Assembly: GCF_008247605.1 (NCBI RefSeq)
Contig: NZ_CP043420.1
Location: 2,914,001 to 2,978,000, forward strand
Length of the DNA: 64,000 nucleotides
Source of the DNA: Kushneria phosphatilytica
Lineage (GTDB): Bacteria > Pseudomonadota > Gammaproteobacteria > Pseudomonadales > Halomonadaceae
Direction: 5' to 3'
Each line of letters starts with the position of its first letter. Within the stretch, counting starts at the first letter, position 1. The position numbers and the translations under genes were made by a program. Below, in pieces: positions 37,612 to 51,112 of the stretch. The notes under the pieces are model-generated. The model had not been told where the DNA came from, made no database searches, and saw only the letters and a program-made list of their open reading frames with translations.

Positions 37612-38055
37612 ATGCTGCTGCTATGGCTGGGGCTGGCCGCCGCTGCGGGAATGCTGATGCCGGTACAGGCCGGGCTCAATGCCACTCTCGCGAAGGAGGC
37701 CGACAGTGCGGTCTGGGCCTCCATGGTCTCTTTCGCTGTGGGCACACTGACCCTGCTGCTGACCTTTACCGCAAGCCGCCACGCCTGGCCGGCCATGGAG
37801 ATGCTGGGGCGCGCGCCATGGTGGAGCTGGTGTGGTGGCCTGCTGGGTGCCTTTTTCGTGACCAGCTCGGTCATGCTGGCGCCGAAGCTGGGTGCTGCCA
37901 CCCTGATGGCTACGCTGCTGATCGGTCAGATGATCGCCTCGGTGATACTCGATCAGATCGGTTGGAGTACCTTTCCCCAGCACTCCCTCTCCTTCGGTCG
38001 CCTGGCGGGTATCGCACTGCTGCTGGCCGGTCTCTACCTGATTCAGCGCTACTGA
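37612..38055 (+). CDS. Small DMT-superfamily membrane protein (YdcZ/DUF606)
   Basis: A 147-residue protein with about five hydrophobic segments (LLLWLGLAAAAGMLMPVQAG, VSFAVGTLTLLLTFTA, GLLGAFFVTSSVMLAPKLG, ATLMATLLIGQMIASVIL, LAGIALLLAGLYLIQRY). The PVQAGLNATLA start and GAFFVTSS pattern fit the YdcZ/DUF606 half-size transporters. Substrate unknown. GAGGAG sits before the ATG. Confidence 0.85.
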   Translation: MLLLWLGLAAAAGMLMPVQAGLNATLAKEADSAVWASMVSFAVGTLTLLLTFTASRHAWPAMEMLGRAPWWSWCGGLLGAFFVTSSVMLAPKLGAATLMATLLIGQMIASVILDQIGWSTFPQHSLSFGRLAGIALLLAGLYLIQRY

Positions 38056-38090
38056 AACGGCTGTCGTGATAACCTGACAGTCTGCTTAAC

Positions 38091-38112
38091 GGCGTCGCTC
38101 AGTGGCGACGCC
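38091..38112 (+). other. Hairpin downstream of the DMT transporter gene
   Basis: GGCGTCGC and GCGACGCC arms around a six-base centre. No T-tract follows, so termination is uncertain. Confidence 0.45.
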
Positions 38113-38150
38113 GTCGCGTATTATCAGGTGATCGACCAAGGAAGCAATCC

Positions 38151-38924
38151 ATGCTGAGCGTACTCTCTCCGGCCAAGACGCTGGATTTCGAAACGCCCCC
38201 CACAACCCGGACCCACACCCTGCCGGATTATCTGGATGCCAGCCAGCAGCTGATCCGGCAGCTGCGTCGTTACAACCCGCAGCAACTGGCCGAACTGATG
38301 CAGATCAGCGACAAGCTGGCCGGCCTCAATGCTGCCCGCTTTGCCGAGTGGCATCCCGAGTTCACCCTCGAGAACGCCAAACAGGCCGTACAGGCCTTCC
38401 AGGGGGATGTGTATCTCGGACTGGAGGCCGATCAGTGGAACGAAAGCCAACTGGCCTGGTCTCAGGAACATCTGCGTATCCTCTCCGGGCTCTATGGCCT
38501 GCTGCGTCCGCTGGATCTGATTCAGCCCTATCGCCTGGAGATGGGGACAAAGCTGGCCAACGAGGCCGGCAGGGATCTGTACGCTTTCTGGCGTGACACC
38601 CTGACCCCGGCACTGGCCAATGCCGTTGAGACCAGCGGTTCACCGGTACTGGTCAATCTTGCTTCCAATGAGTATTTCAAAGCCATTGATGAGCGGCGTT
38701 TTCCGCACCGGATCATTACGCCGGTCTTCAAGGATTACAAGAATGGCCGCTACAAGGTCATCAGCTTCCACGCCAAGAAGGCACGTGGCTGGATGAGTGC
38801 CTGGATGGTACGCCATCAGGCCGATGATCCCGAAGCCCTCAAGCAGTTCGATACCGGCGGGTATCGCTTCAACCCGGATCTTTCCGAAGGCGATCAGTGG
38901 GTCTTTACCCGCGATGCAGCCTGA
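38151..38924 (+). CDS. yaaA: Peroxide stress protein YaaA
   Basis: YaaA lowers free iron and protects DNA during peroxide stress in E. coli, and its fold binds DNA. The 257-residue protein starts [14 protein letters not shown] and has [21 protein letters not shown] and [11 protein letters not shown], plus [10 protein letters not shown] at the C-terminal side, all family marks. AGGAAG precedes the ATG. Same strand as the Tim44-like gene 43 bases downstream. Confidence 0.95.
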   Translation: MLSVLSPAKTLDFETPPTTRTHTLPDYLDASQQLIRQLRRYNPQQLAELMQISDKLAGLNAARFAEWHPEFTLENAKQAVQAFQGDVYLGLEADQWNESQLAWSQEHLRILSGLYGLLRPLDLIQPYRLEMGTKLANEAGRDLYAFWRDTLTPALANAVETSGSPVLVNLASNEYFKAIDERRFPHRIITPVFKDYKNGRYKVISFHAKKARGWMSAWMVRHQADDPEALKQFDTGGYRFNPDLSEGDQWVFTRDAA

Positions 38925-38967
38925 GACGATTCATTCCTGACGTTGCGATCTCTCGGAGAACACTGAT

Positions 38968-39822
38968 ATGCGCAACCTGTTGATTACCCTGATGATCGGT
39001 CTGATGAGCTTCGGGCTCGCAGTCGAACATGCCGAAGCCAAACGCTTCGGTGGCGCCAAGAGCTTCGGCTCCTATTCGCGCTCCACCCATTCGTCCAACT
39101 CAACCAGTCGGGCCACAACGCCACCCCGTCAGGCCACCAATCCTGGCCGCAGCCATATGCCACGTTTCCTCGGCCCACTGGCCGGCGTGCTGGCTGGCGG
39201 GCTAATCGCTTCGCTGCTGTTCGGGGGTGCTTTCGACGGTATCCGATTCATGGATATCCTGCTGATTGCGCTGGCTGCCTTCATCGCCTTTCGCTTTCTG
39301 CGGCGACGCACAACCTCGCCTCAGACACAGAGTCATGGTGGTAGCTTCGGTACCGGTACAACGCAGCACCAGAATCATCAGCATCGTGATATGCAAAACG
39401 ATGTCAGTAGCAGCACAGGACAGGATCATGGTTCGGCGCCGCTGTCCGGTACGACCACACCCGATTGGTTCGATCGGGAGCAGTTCCTGGGCGGGGCCAA
39501 GGAGCATTTCATGAGCCTGCAGCGGGCCTGGGACAATAACGATCTGGAAAAGATCCAGGAATACGTGACGCCCGAACTCTACAACCTGTTGCGCCAGGAG
39601 CGAGCAGAGCAGCCAGCCAATAACAGGACCGAGATCGTTCGGCTCTTTGCCGAACTGGGGGATGTGCGTGAGTTCGGTCAGCAGGCCGAAGCGACGGTTA
39701 TCTTCCACGGCATACTGAACGAGAATGGCGAGCAAACCGAGTTCAATGAAACCTGGCACCTGACGCGTCAGGTGAAAAGTGGCGCACCCTGGTATATTCA
39801 GGGCATTGAGCAGAACAGCTGA
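38968..39822 (+). CDS. Tim44-like domain membrane protein
   Basis: The 284-residue precursor has a signal-like N-terminus (LLITLMIGLMSFGLAVEHAEA), a Ser/Thr/Asn-rich basic stretch (RSTHSSNSTSRATTPPRQA), two hydrophobic segments (LAGVLAGGLIASLLFGGAF, IRFMDILLIALAAFIAFRFL) and a C-terminal Tim44-like domain (FLGGAKEHFMSLQRAWDNND, LYNLLRQERAEQP). Bacterial members are membrane proteins of unknown role, unrelated in function to mitochondrial import. GGAG precedes the ATG. A bidirectional terminator follows. Confidence 0.87.
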   Translation: MRNLLITLMIGLMSFGLAVEHAEAKRFGGAKSFGSYSRSTHSSNSTSRATTPPRQATNPGRSHMPRFLGPLAGVLAGGLIASLLFGGAFDGIRFMDILLIALAAFIAFRFLRRRTTSPQTQSHGGSFGTGTTQHQNHQHRDMQNDVSSSTGQDHGSAPLSGTTTPDWFDREQFLGGAKEHFMSLQRAWDNNDLEKIQEYVTPELYNLLRQERAEQPANNRTEIVRLFAELGDVREFGQQAEATVIFHGILNENGEQTEFNETWHLTRQVKSGAPWYIQGIEQNS

Positions 39823-39844
39823 TCATCCATCAGCCAGTAAAAGC

Positions 39845-39871
39845 AAAAGCCGGCTTCAGGAGCCGGCTTTT
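39845..39871. terminator. Bidirectional terminator
   Basis: AAAAGCCGGCT and AGCCGGCTTTT arms with loop TCAGG between the Tim44-like gene (plus) and the acidic lipoprotein gene (minus). Confidence 0.9.
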
Positions 39872-39900
39872 CTGCAAGGGTCAAAGAAGCCTGCAGCGGA

Positions 39901-40248
39901 TTACTGGTTTTCGTCCGAGGCATCTTCAGCCGCGTTGCTGACGCTATCACCGGCATTTTCAACAGCTTCACCGGTTTCCTCGGCAGCATTACTGGCAGCA
40001 TCGCTTGCACTGTCAGCCGCATTATCCATGGCATCGCCTGCTTCATCAGCCGCATCGCCAGCGCTATCAGCAGCGTTGTCCATGGCATCGCCTGCTTCGT
40101 CAGTCGCGTTATCGGCTGTATCGCTCGCCTGCTCCGCAGCCTGATCCACCTGCTCGCCTGCCTGCTCGGCTGAACCATCATCACTGTCACAGCCAGCAAT
40201 GCCCAGTACCAGCAGACTTGCAAACGCAATGCCCATCAGCTTTTTCAT
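39901..40248 (-). CDS. Small acidic Ala/Asp-repeat lipoprotein
   Basis: The 115-residue product has a lipoprotein signal peptide ending LGIAGC (Cys20). The mature part of about 96 residues is almost only Ala, Asp, Glu, Asn, Ser, Gly and Gln, with no Lys or Arg. Two near-identical 18-residue units lie at 50-67 and 68-85 (DEAGDAMDNAADSAGDAA and the same with one change). It is predicted helical or disordered and resembles LEA-like or coiled-coil surface lipoproteins. GGGAG precedes the ATG at 40248; a TTGACA/GATACA pair with 17-base spacing (40367-40339) is a possible promoter. Function unknown. Confidence 0.8.
   Translation of the reverse strand: MKKLMGIAFASLLVLGIAGCDSDDGSAEQAGEQVDQAAEQASDTADNATDEAGDAMDNAADSAGDAADEAGDAMDNAADSASDAASNAAEETGEAVENAGDSVSNAAEDASDENQ
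39994..40101 (-). repeat. Tandem 54-base repeat in the acidic lipoprotein gene
   Basis: Two adjacent 54-base units (40048-40101 and 39994-40047) encode the near-identical 18-residue repeats and share long stretches such as GGCGATGCCATGGA. Confidence 0.75.
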
Positions 40249-40494
40249 GTGCACTCCCTTGTCCATACTCGCACTCAATGGTGCGTTTTCTACGTTTCCC
40301 AATTCATGTCATGGAAATGACACGAAACGGGGCTTCCATGTATCGCGGAAAGCCATGGTGCTGTCAAACATACTACCGTGTAAAACAATTATCTTCAGTG
40401 CCAGAAAAGTTGGAATACCGATGTTTGAGACAGTCTCATACCACCATGACCTTTTGCGACACATCATACCGCTGCCGGCTGTCGTGCGGACATG
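40249..40494. other. Intergenic region between the lipoprotein gene and the rRNA terminator
   Basis: About 245 bases of lower GC with no convincing gene. It holds the possible promoter of the lipoprotein gene (minus strand TTGACA at 40367-40362). Confidence 0.5.
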
Positions 40495-40522
40495 AAAAAG
40501 CCCCGACCATATGGCCGGGGCT
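40495..40522 (-). terminator. Terminator of the rRNA operon
   Basis: On the minus strand AGCCCCGGCC, loop ATAT, GGTCGGGGCT is followed by TTTTTC, 14 bases after the 5S rRNA. Confidence 0.92.
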
Positions 40523-40535
40523 CTCTCGGAAGGGG

Positions 40536-40654
40536 TGCCTGACGATGACCTAGTCTCGCATGGGGAAGCCCCACACTACCCTCGGCGCTGAGCGGTTTCA
40601 CTGCCGAGTTCGGCATGGGATCGGGTGGGACCCGCTCGCTGTGGTCGTCAGGCA
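40536..40654 (-). rRNA. rrf: 5S ribosomal RNA
   Basis: The ends TGCCTGACGA and TCGTCAGGCA are complementary (helix I) and the interior has the conserved CCATGCCGAACTCGGCAGTG and TCTCGCATGG-type segments. Ends are placed by the terminal helix and may be off by a base or two. Confidence 0.93.
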
Positions 40655-40763
40655 ATTCGGTGGTCGAATCGCCCGCAGGCGCTTCGACGGATTCGTGGAT
40701 CATGCTGCGTGCTGCGTCTCGCGTATCCGGCACGTGTCATCACAGACCGCTTGGGCGTTATAT

Positions 40764-43654
<2,891 letters not shown>

Positions 43655-43800
43655 ATATAACCCCAAGGGGTCTGATCAGGATGACATACGATTCGCCGGA
43701 TACGCTTGAGACGTATCACGTTTTGTCCGGATCGGCGGTCACGACACGAAGCGTGTGCTTCGGTGTTGCCGCCGACCGGAACAGTCAGCATGATCCACAT

Positions 43801-43812
43801 TGTTAAAGAGCG
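43801..43812 (-). promoter_or_regulatory. boxA antitermination site before 23S rRNA
   Basis: The minus strand reads GCTCTTTAACA, the NusB/S10-binding boxA core, in the tRNA-Ala to 23S spacer. Confidence 0.8.
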
Positions 43813-43898
43813 TACTGTCGCAAAGCGACAGTCGGAAATCGGCTCGATGCTGTCATCGAATCGACTTGCGACTGTGCTTTCCTGCATATTCGGGTCAG

Positions 43899-43974
43899 TG
43901 GTGGAGCCAGGCGGGATCGAACCGCCGACCTCCTGCGTGCAAGGCAGGCGCTCTCCCAGCTGAGCTATGGCCCC
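43899..43974 (-). tRNA. tRNA-Ala (anticodon UGC)
   Basis: 76-base cloverleaf GGGGCCATAGCTCAGCTGGG ... with TTGCA anticodon loop core and encoded CCA, in the 16S-23S spacer. Confidence 0.97.
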
Positions 43975-44001
43975 TCTGACGAACCCGAGGGTAGTCGGGT
44001 G

Positions 44002-44081
44002 ATTTCATTCAGGGCAAGGCATTTCGTGACGCGGCATGGCCTGCCATGCAAGTCGCGAAATAACGAAGCACTGGATGAAAT
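44002..44081 (-). other. Long hairpin in the spacer between tRNA-Ile and tRNA-Ala
   Basis: An outer stem (ATTTCATTCAG with CTGGATGAAAT, one mismatch) encloses TTTCGTGACG / GTCGCGAAA and an inner GGCATGG-CCTG-CCATGC hairpin. The whole 80-base spacer can fold on itself. It may guide RNase processing between the two tRNAs; that is inference. Confidence 0.6.
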
Positions 44082-44158
<77 letters not shown>

Positions 44159-44177
44159 GAACAGTCTTCGCTCTATC

Positions 44178-44213
44178 CGATCAGGTAATTTGTTGTGGGC
44201 GCGCTGGCTCACG
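44178..44213 (-). other. 3' arm of the 16S rRNA processing stem
   Basis: This segment downstream of 16S (minus strand CGCCCACAACAAATTACC...) is complementary to leader bases 45892-45915 (GGTAATTTGTGTGGGCGT), forming the RNase III stem around pre-16S RNA. Confidence 0.8.
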
Positions 44214-44228
44214 CGGGCGGTTTGCGTT

Positions 44229-45764
<1,536 letters not shown>

Positions 45765-45891
45765 AAAGTCATGCGATCCTGACCGATGACCGAAACCATC
45801 GTGGCGGATCAATCCTGGCTCGAAAACGAAAACTCGCGATTTGACGAGTCGTCTGTTTCCGATGATGCTGTGCCGCACCGTCGTGAACCAG

Positions 45892-45915
45892 ACGCCCACA
45901 CAAATTACCTGATCG
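45892..45915 (-). other. 5' arm of the 16S rRNA processing stem
   Basis: Minus-strand GATCAGGTAATTTGTGTGGG pairs with the segment after 16S at 44178-44213. Confidence 0.8.
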
Positions 45916-45917
45916 AC

Positions 45918-45930
45918 TTGTTAAAGAGCG
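45918..45930 (-). promoter_or_regulatory. boxA antitermination site in the 16S leader
   Basis: Minus strand CGCTCTTTAACAAG, the canonical boxA core, a second copy of the one in the spacer before 23S. Confidence 0.85.
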
Positions 45931-45968
45931 TTCCCGCCGTGGCCTGCGCCGTTTGCGAGAGAGTGAGC

Positions 45969-45996
45969 ATTCTACTCACCGCCACCGAAATGTCAA
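45969..45996 (-). promoter_or_regulatory. rRNA operon sigma-70 promoter
   Basis: On the minus strand a perfect TTGACA (45996-45991) and TAGAAT (45974-45969) are 16 bases apart, about 200 bases upstream of mature 16S. Confidence 0.88.
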
Positions 45997-46011
45997 TGCC
46001 GATTTCGGTGG
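45982..46011. repeat. Inverted repeat enclosing the -35 box of the rRNA promoter
   Basis: CCACCGAAAT (45982-45991) and ATTTCGGTGG (46002-46011) are perfect 10-base arms with a 10-base centre. The -35 hexamer lies mainly in the centre. It looks like a protein-binding operator; the factor is unknown. Confidence 0.7.
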
Positions 46012-46215
46012 ATGCTGCCGAAGCGAGGCTTCGGGGAACAACCGATCGATTCGCAAAAACTTCAATCGAATCAGCTGTCTGCAGCTGCCGGCCCGGGTGG
46101 CTGTTGCCCTGTCCGTTGCCAGCGGATGCGTACTCTACGCCTCGCCGACCGACCTGACAACCCCCGACGTCAGAAAAAATTCAGGAAGCTGCAATCACCC
46201 GGTCATGTGAGGGTT

Positions 46216-47160
46216 TCAGTGTCGCTCATCTTCAGAGGGAGAATCATATCCATGGGCCGAATCCGCAGACGTCGTTTGCGGCTCCTCATTGCCGGTATCC
46301 TCCGATGCTTCCTGATTGTCATCCGCCATGGGTGCCGGCGCAGGAATACCCTTGTAACGTCGCCATAGCGACATCAGCGGCCCCGAGAGCGCATAGCCGC
46401 CAAACAGCAGCAACAACATGACCGCGGGTTCCAGAGAGATCACCACGAACCCGAGCACAATGGCCAGTAATGCCACAAAGGGGACAGGGCTTTTGAAGTC
46501 GACTTCCTTGAAGCTGTAATAGCGGATATTACTGACCATCAGGATACCGACCGCGGCTACGATGATCGCCATCAGCACCTTGAAGCCGAGTGCCGTGGCC
46601 GCAAAGCTGTGGAAAGTCCAGACGCAACCTGCCACTACTGCTGCCGCCGAAGGACTTGGCAGGCCAATGAACCAGCGCTTGTCGGTACTGCCAATCTGCA
46701 CGTTGAAGCGCGCCAGTCGTAATGCGGCACCTGCTACATAGATGAAAGCCGCAATCCAGCCCAGATTACCGACATCCTGCAGAATCCAGCTGAAGGCGAC
46801 CACCGCAGGCGCCACGCCAAAGGAGAGCATGTCGGCCAGGCTATCATACTCTTCACCGAACTCGCTCTGGGTATTGGTCATGCGCGCCACACGACCGTCG
46901 AATCCATCCAGTACCATGGAGACAAAGATGGCGATGGCAGCCGAACCGAAGTTGCCATTGAGAGCGGCAACGACCGAGAAGAACCCCGAGAACAGTGCCG
47001 CCGTGGTAAACAGGTTGGGCAACAGGTAGATCCCCCGCCGACGCACCCGTTTGCCATCATGCACTACGTCCTCGATTACTTCGGTTTCGTCCTTGAATTC
47101 GGAAAACGGATCTCGATGACGAGGTGGCCGCTTGTCCGAGGGCGGAGGTGTTGATGTCAT
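46216..47160 (-). CDS. pssA: CDP-diacylglycerol-serine O-phosphatidyltransferase
   Basis: PssA makes phosphatidylserine, precursor of phosphatidylethanolamine, at the inner membrane. The 314-residue protein has the CDP-alcohol phosphotransferase signature DGFDGRVARMTNTQSEFG followed by EEYDSLAD, with several membrane helices (LFTTAALFSGFFSVVAALNG, VLMAIIVAAVGILMV, VALLAIVLGFVVISL). It is the multi-pass type, not the E. coli PLD type. The hydrophilic acidic C-terminal tail (about 40 residues, DNQEASEDTGNEEPQ) is longer than usual. AAAGGA precedes the ATG. Confidence 0.93.
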   Translation of the reverse strand: MTSTPPPSDKRPPRHRDPFSEFKDETEVIEDVVHDGKRVRRRGIYLLPNLFTTAALFSGFFSVVAALNGNFGSAAIAIFVSMVLDGFDGRVARMTNTQSEFGEEYDSLADMLSFGVAPAVVAFSWILQDVGNLGWIAAFIYVAGAALRLARFNVQIGSTDKRWFIGLPSPSAAAVVAGCVWTFHSFAATALGFKVLMAIIVAAVGILMVSNIRYYSFKEVDFKSPVPFVALLAIVLGFVVISLEPAVMLLLLFGGYALSGPLMSLWRRYKGIPAPAPMADDNQEASEDTGNEEPQTTSADSAHGYDSPSEDERH

Positions 47161-47226
47161 GACAATCGTCCTTTAAGGCGAATACATTACAGCATAGATG
47201 ATGACAGCCTGAGCCCCGAATCCGCC

Positions 47227-47727
47227 ATGAGCGATTTATTCCAACTGCTTGATCACTACGCCTGTTGCGGTCACCTGGCGTGGCTGGGAATACGCCCAAA
47301 ACGTCGCGCAGCAGTGATTGAGTCCGATACAGTGCAGGCCATCGCCGGCCATGGGCTGGAAGGAGATCATCACGCCAGCCCTGGTGGCAAACGTCAGGTC
47401 ACTCTGCTTCAGGCTGAACATCTACCGGTCATTGCCGCCCTGAGCGGTCATGGGCACGTGCCCCCACACTGGCTCAGACGCAATCTTGTGATCTCGGGTC
47501 TCAATCTGCTGGCCATGAAGGGTCGACAGCTGCAGTTCGAAGAGGGTGTCATTCTGGAGATTACCGGCCCCTGCGCCCCCTGTAGCCGCATGGAAGAAAC
47601 ACTGGGACATGGCGGATATAACGCCGTGCGCGGCCATGGCGGCATGACGGCCCGTATCATCCGGAGCGGCCTGCTTCGACACGGCGAGCGCGTCATTCCC
47701 CTGCCCAGGCAGCCGGGCCCAGCATGA
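47227..47727 (+). CDS. MOSC-domain protein
   Basis: The 166-residue protein is a stand-alone MOSC domain (molybdenum cofactor sulfurase C-terminal): GHGLEGDHHASPGGKRQVTL near the start, LRRNLVISGLNLLAMKGRQL, and GPCAPCSRMEETLG with the conserved cysteine that handles sulfur or the Mo ligand. Related to YiiM/YcbX-type proteins. Divergent from pssA. A convergent terminator follows before ilvC. Confidence 0.88.
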   Translation: MSDLFQLLDHYACCGHLAWLGIRPKRRAAVIESDTVQAIAGHGLEGDHHASPGGKRQVTLLQAEHLPVIAALSGHGHVPPHWLRRNLVISGLNLLAMKGRQLQFEEGVILEITGPCAPCSRMEETLGHGGYNAVRGHGGMTARIIRSGLLRHGERVIPLPRQPGPA

Positions 47728-47729
47728 CA

Positions 47730-47755
47730 AAGGGCGCCACCGAGGTGACGCCCTT
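47730..47755. terminator. Hairpin terminator between the MOSC gene and ilvC
   Basis: AAGGGCG-CACC and GGTG-CGCCCTT arms around a short loop lie between convergent genes; each strand ends in a short T/pyrimidine tract. Confidence 0.75.
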
Positions 47756-47796
47756 CCCTTCAAGTAACGCTTCGATCAGGTGATCGGCTGCAATAC

Positions 47797-48858
<1,062 letters not shown>

Positions 48859-48890
48859 TCATGAATCTGTTGGAGTCGCCTGCAAGCGGC

Positions 48891-49388
48891 TCAGGACTGA
48901 ATACTGAGCAGCTTCTCACCCCGGGCGATACCGGCCACACCGGTACGCGCCACCTCGAGTACGCCGACCGGGCCCATTGCCTGTAGAAAGGCATCAAGTT
49001 TCTGGGTATCGCCGGTAATCTGAACCGTGTAGACACTGGGGGTTACGTCGACAATCTGAGCGCGGAAGATATCGACGGTCCGCTTGACCTCATCACGCGC
49101 GGCACCCAGCGCCTTGACCTTGACCAGCATCAGTTCGCGTTCGATATGCGCGCCTTCGGTCAGATCGACCAGCTTGACCACATCGATCAGCTTGTTCAGA
49201 TGCTTGGTGATCTGCTCGATGATGCGATCATCACCATTGGTCGTCACTGTCAGCCTGGAAAGCGTTTCATCATCGGTGGGCGCCACATTAAGGGTTTCGA
49301 TATTGAAATTGCGCTGCGAGAACAGGCCGACCACCCGCGACAGTGCACCGGGCTCATTCTCCATCAGAATCGAGATGATATGGCGCAT
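48891..49388 (-). CDS. ilvH: Acetolactate synthase small (regulatory) subunit
   Basis: The 165-residue subunit binds valine and enhances the catalytic subunit. It starts MRHIISILMENEPGALSRVVGLFSQR, an ACT domain, followed by the C-terminal ALS_ss domain (KALGAARDEVKRTVDIFRA). The ATG at 49388 overlaps the ilvI stop by one base (TGATG), giving tight coupling of the two subunits. Confidence 0.97.
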   Translation of the reverse strand: MRHIISILMENEPGALSRVVGLFSQRNFNIETLNVAPTDDETLSRLTVTTNGDDRIIEQITKHLNKLIDVVKLVDLTEGAHIERELMLVKVKALGAARDEVKRTVDIFRAQIVDVTPSVYTVQITGDTQKLDAFLQAMGPVGVLEVARTGVAGIARGEKLLSIQS

Positions 49389-51112
49389 CAGGTCCTCTCC
49401 GTCTTCGACAGCAGCATGTCCCGCATGGCGCCCTGAGGCACCTGCATCGGATAGACGTGTTCATACGGGTCGACATGCACATCGAGGAACACCAGCTCAT
49501 CCTTCGAGCTGAAGGCCGCATCCAGTGCCGCATCAAGCTCTTCGGCAGTGTTGACCGTGATGGCCCGGAAGCCATAGGCATCCAGCAGTTTCTCGAAGTC
49601 CGGCATCGATTCCACATAGGAGTGCGCATGACGGGACTTGTAGTTGAGATCCTGCCACTGGCGCACCATCCCCAGCGAGGCGTTGTTGAGATTGACGATC
49701 TTGACCGCGATGCCGAACTGCTTACAGGTCGACAGCTCCTGCATCATCATCTGAAAACTGCCCTCGCCGGTGAACAGCACGACATGTTCTTCGGGGTAGC
49801 TCAGCTTGATGCCCATCGCGGCAGGGAAGCCATATCCCATCGTTCCCAGCCCGCTGGAAGAGATCCAGTGATTGGGCTGGTTGAACTTGTAGTACTGGGC
49901 GGCAAACATCTGATGCTGGCCGACATCGGTGACCACATAGGCATCACCGTTGGTCACGCGATGCACAGCCTCGATCACCTGCTGTGGCTTGAGCGGTTCG
50001 CCCGGTGACGATGGCTCATAAAGCTTGCCCTGACGCTCGGCACGCCAGCCATCGATCCGTTCCCACCACGCATCAAGTGCCTCCCGATTTTCCTGCTCGC
50101 GCTCGGAAAGCATCCCCAGCATCTCGTTGAGGACACTGTCAGCGGCTCCCACAATCGGAATATCAGCGCGCACGGTCTTGGAGATCGAGCTGGGATCGAC
50201 ATCGATATGCACGATGCGTGCACCGGGACAGAACTTCGAAACGTTGTTGGTGACACGATCATCAAAGCGCACCCCGATACCCACCACCAGGTCACTCTCG
50301 TGCATCGCCATGTTCGATTCATAGGAACCGTGCATGCCCGGCCAACCCAGTGACTGGCGATCGTTCTGCGGGTAGGCACCAATGCCCATCAGCGAGGTAA
50401 TCACCGGAATATTGAGTCGACGGGCCAGATCAGTCAGCGCCTCCGAAGCCCGGCCGGTAATCACCCCACCCCCGGCAAACAGCACCGGCCGCTGCGACTT
50501 GAGCAGCATATCGACCGCCTTGCGGATCTGGCCGGTATGGCCTCGCGTTACCGGATTGTAGGAGCGAATCTTCGCCTTCTTCGGATAGACGTACTCATAG
50601 CGCTCGGTGGGGGCAGTCATATCCTTGGGGATATCGATGACCACCGGGCCTGGTCGCCCGGTCGCGGCCAGATAAAAGGCCTTGCGCATCACCGTAGGGA
50701 TTTCGGAGGGGTGCCGGATGGAGAAGCTGTGCTTCACGATCGGCCGCGTGACCCCCACGATGTCAGTCTCCTGAAAAGCGTCTTCGCCGATCAGATGGCT
50801 GGCCACCTGACCGCAGAGCACCACCATCGGAATGGAATCCATATAGGCAGTGGCGATCCCGGTCACGGCATTGGTCGCACCAGGACCGGAAGTCACCAGC
50901 ACGACGCCGGGCTTGCCGGAAGCACGGGCGTAACCATCCGCCATATGGGTGGCAGCCTGTTCATGACGAACCAGGATGTGTTTCACGTCCTCCTGACGGA
51001 ACAGCGCATCATAGATATGCAGCGCTGCACCACCAGGATAACCATAGATATACTCGACGCCCTCATCCTTCAGGAAGCGGGCAATCATGTCAGCGCCGGA
51101 AAGCAGTTCCAC
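49388..51112 (-). CDS. ilvI: Acetolactate synthase large subunit
   Basis: The 574-residue thiamin diphosphate enzyme condenses pyruvate with pyruvate or 2-oxobutyrate, first step of branched-chain amino-acid synthesis. It has the ThDP glutamate in HEQAATHMADGYARASG, VTSGPGATNAVTGIATAY, the central FAD-binding domain and the C-terminal ThDP motif around GEGSFQMMMQELSTC and NNASLGMVRQWQ. The start is GTG at 51112 with AAGGGGAA upstream. A long leader with hairpins lies upstream. ilvB and ilvI are close paralogues; I use ilvI because of the ilvH-ilvC linkage. Confidence 0.96.
   Translation of the reverse strand: MELLSGADMIARFLKDEGVEYIYGYPGGAALHIYDALFRQEDVKHILVRHEQAATHMADGYARASGKPGVVLVTSGPGATNAVTGIATAYMDSIPMVVLCGQVASHLIGEDAFQETDIVGVTRPIVKHSFSIRHPSEIPTVMRKAFYLAATGRPGPVVIDIPKDMTAPTERYEYVYPKKAKIRSYNPVTRGHTGQIRKAVDMLLKSQRPVLFAGGGVITGRASEALTDLARRLNIPVITSLMGIGAYPQNDRQSLGWPGMHGSYESNMAMHESDLVVGIGVRFDDRVTNNVSKFCPGARIVHIDVDPSSISKTVRADIPIVGAADSVLNEMLGMLSEREQENREALDAWWERIDGWRAERQGKLYEPSSPGEPLKPQQVIEAVHRVTNGDAYVVTDVGQHQMFAAQYYKFNQPNHWISSSGLGTMGYGFPAAMGIKLSYPEEHVVLFTGEGSFQMMMQELSTCKQFGIAVKIVNLNNASLGMVRQWQDLNYKSRHAHSYVESMPDFEKLLDAYGFRAITVNTAEELDAALDAAFSSKDELVFLDVHVDPYEHVYPMQVPQGAMRDMLLSKTERT

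Larger units (their letters stand above)
45765..46215 (-). other. rRNA operon leader and promoter region
   Basis: 450 bases without a protein gene. From the promoter side it holds an A/T-rich upstream stretch, the inverted repeat and promoter at 45969-46011, boxA at 45918-45930 and the 5' arm of the 16S processing stem at 45892-45915. Confidence 0.8.
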
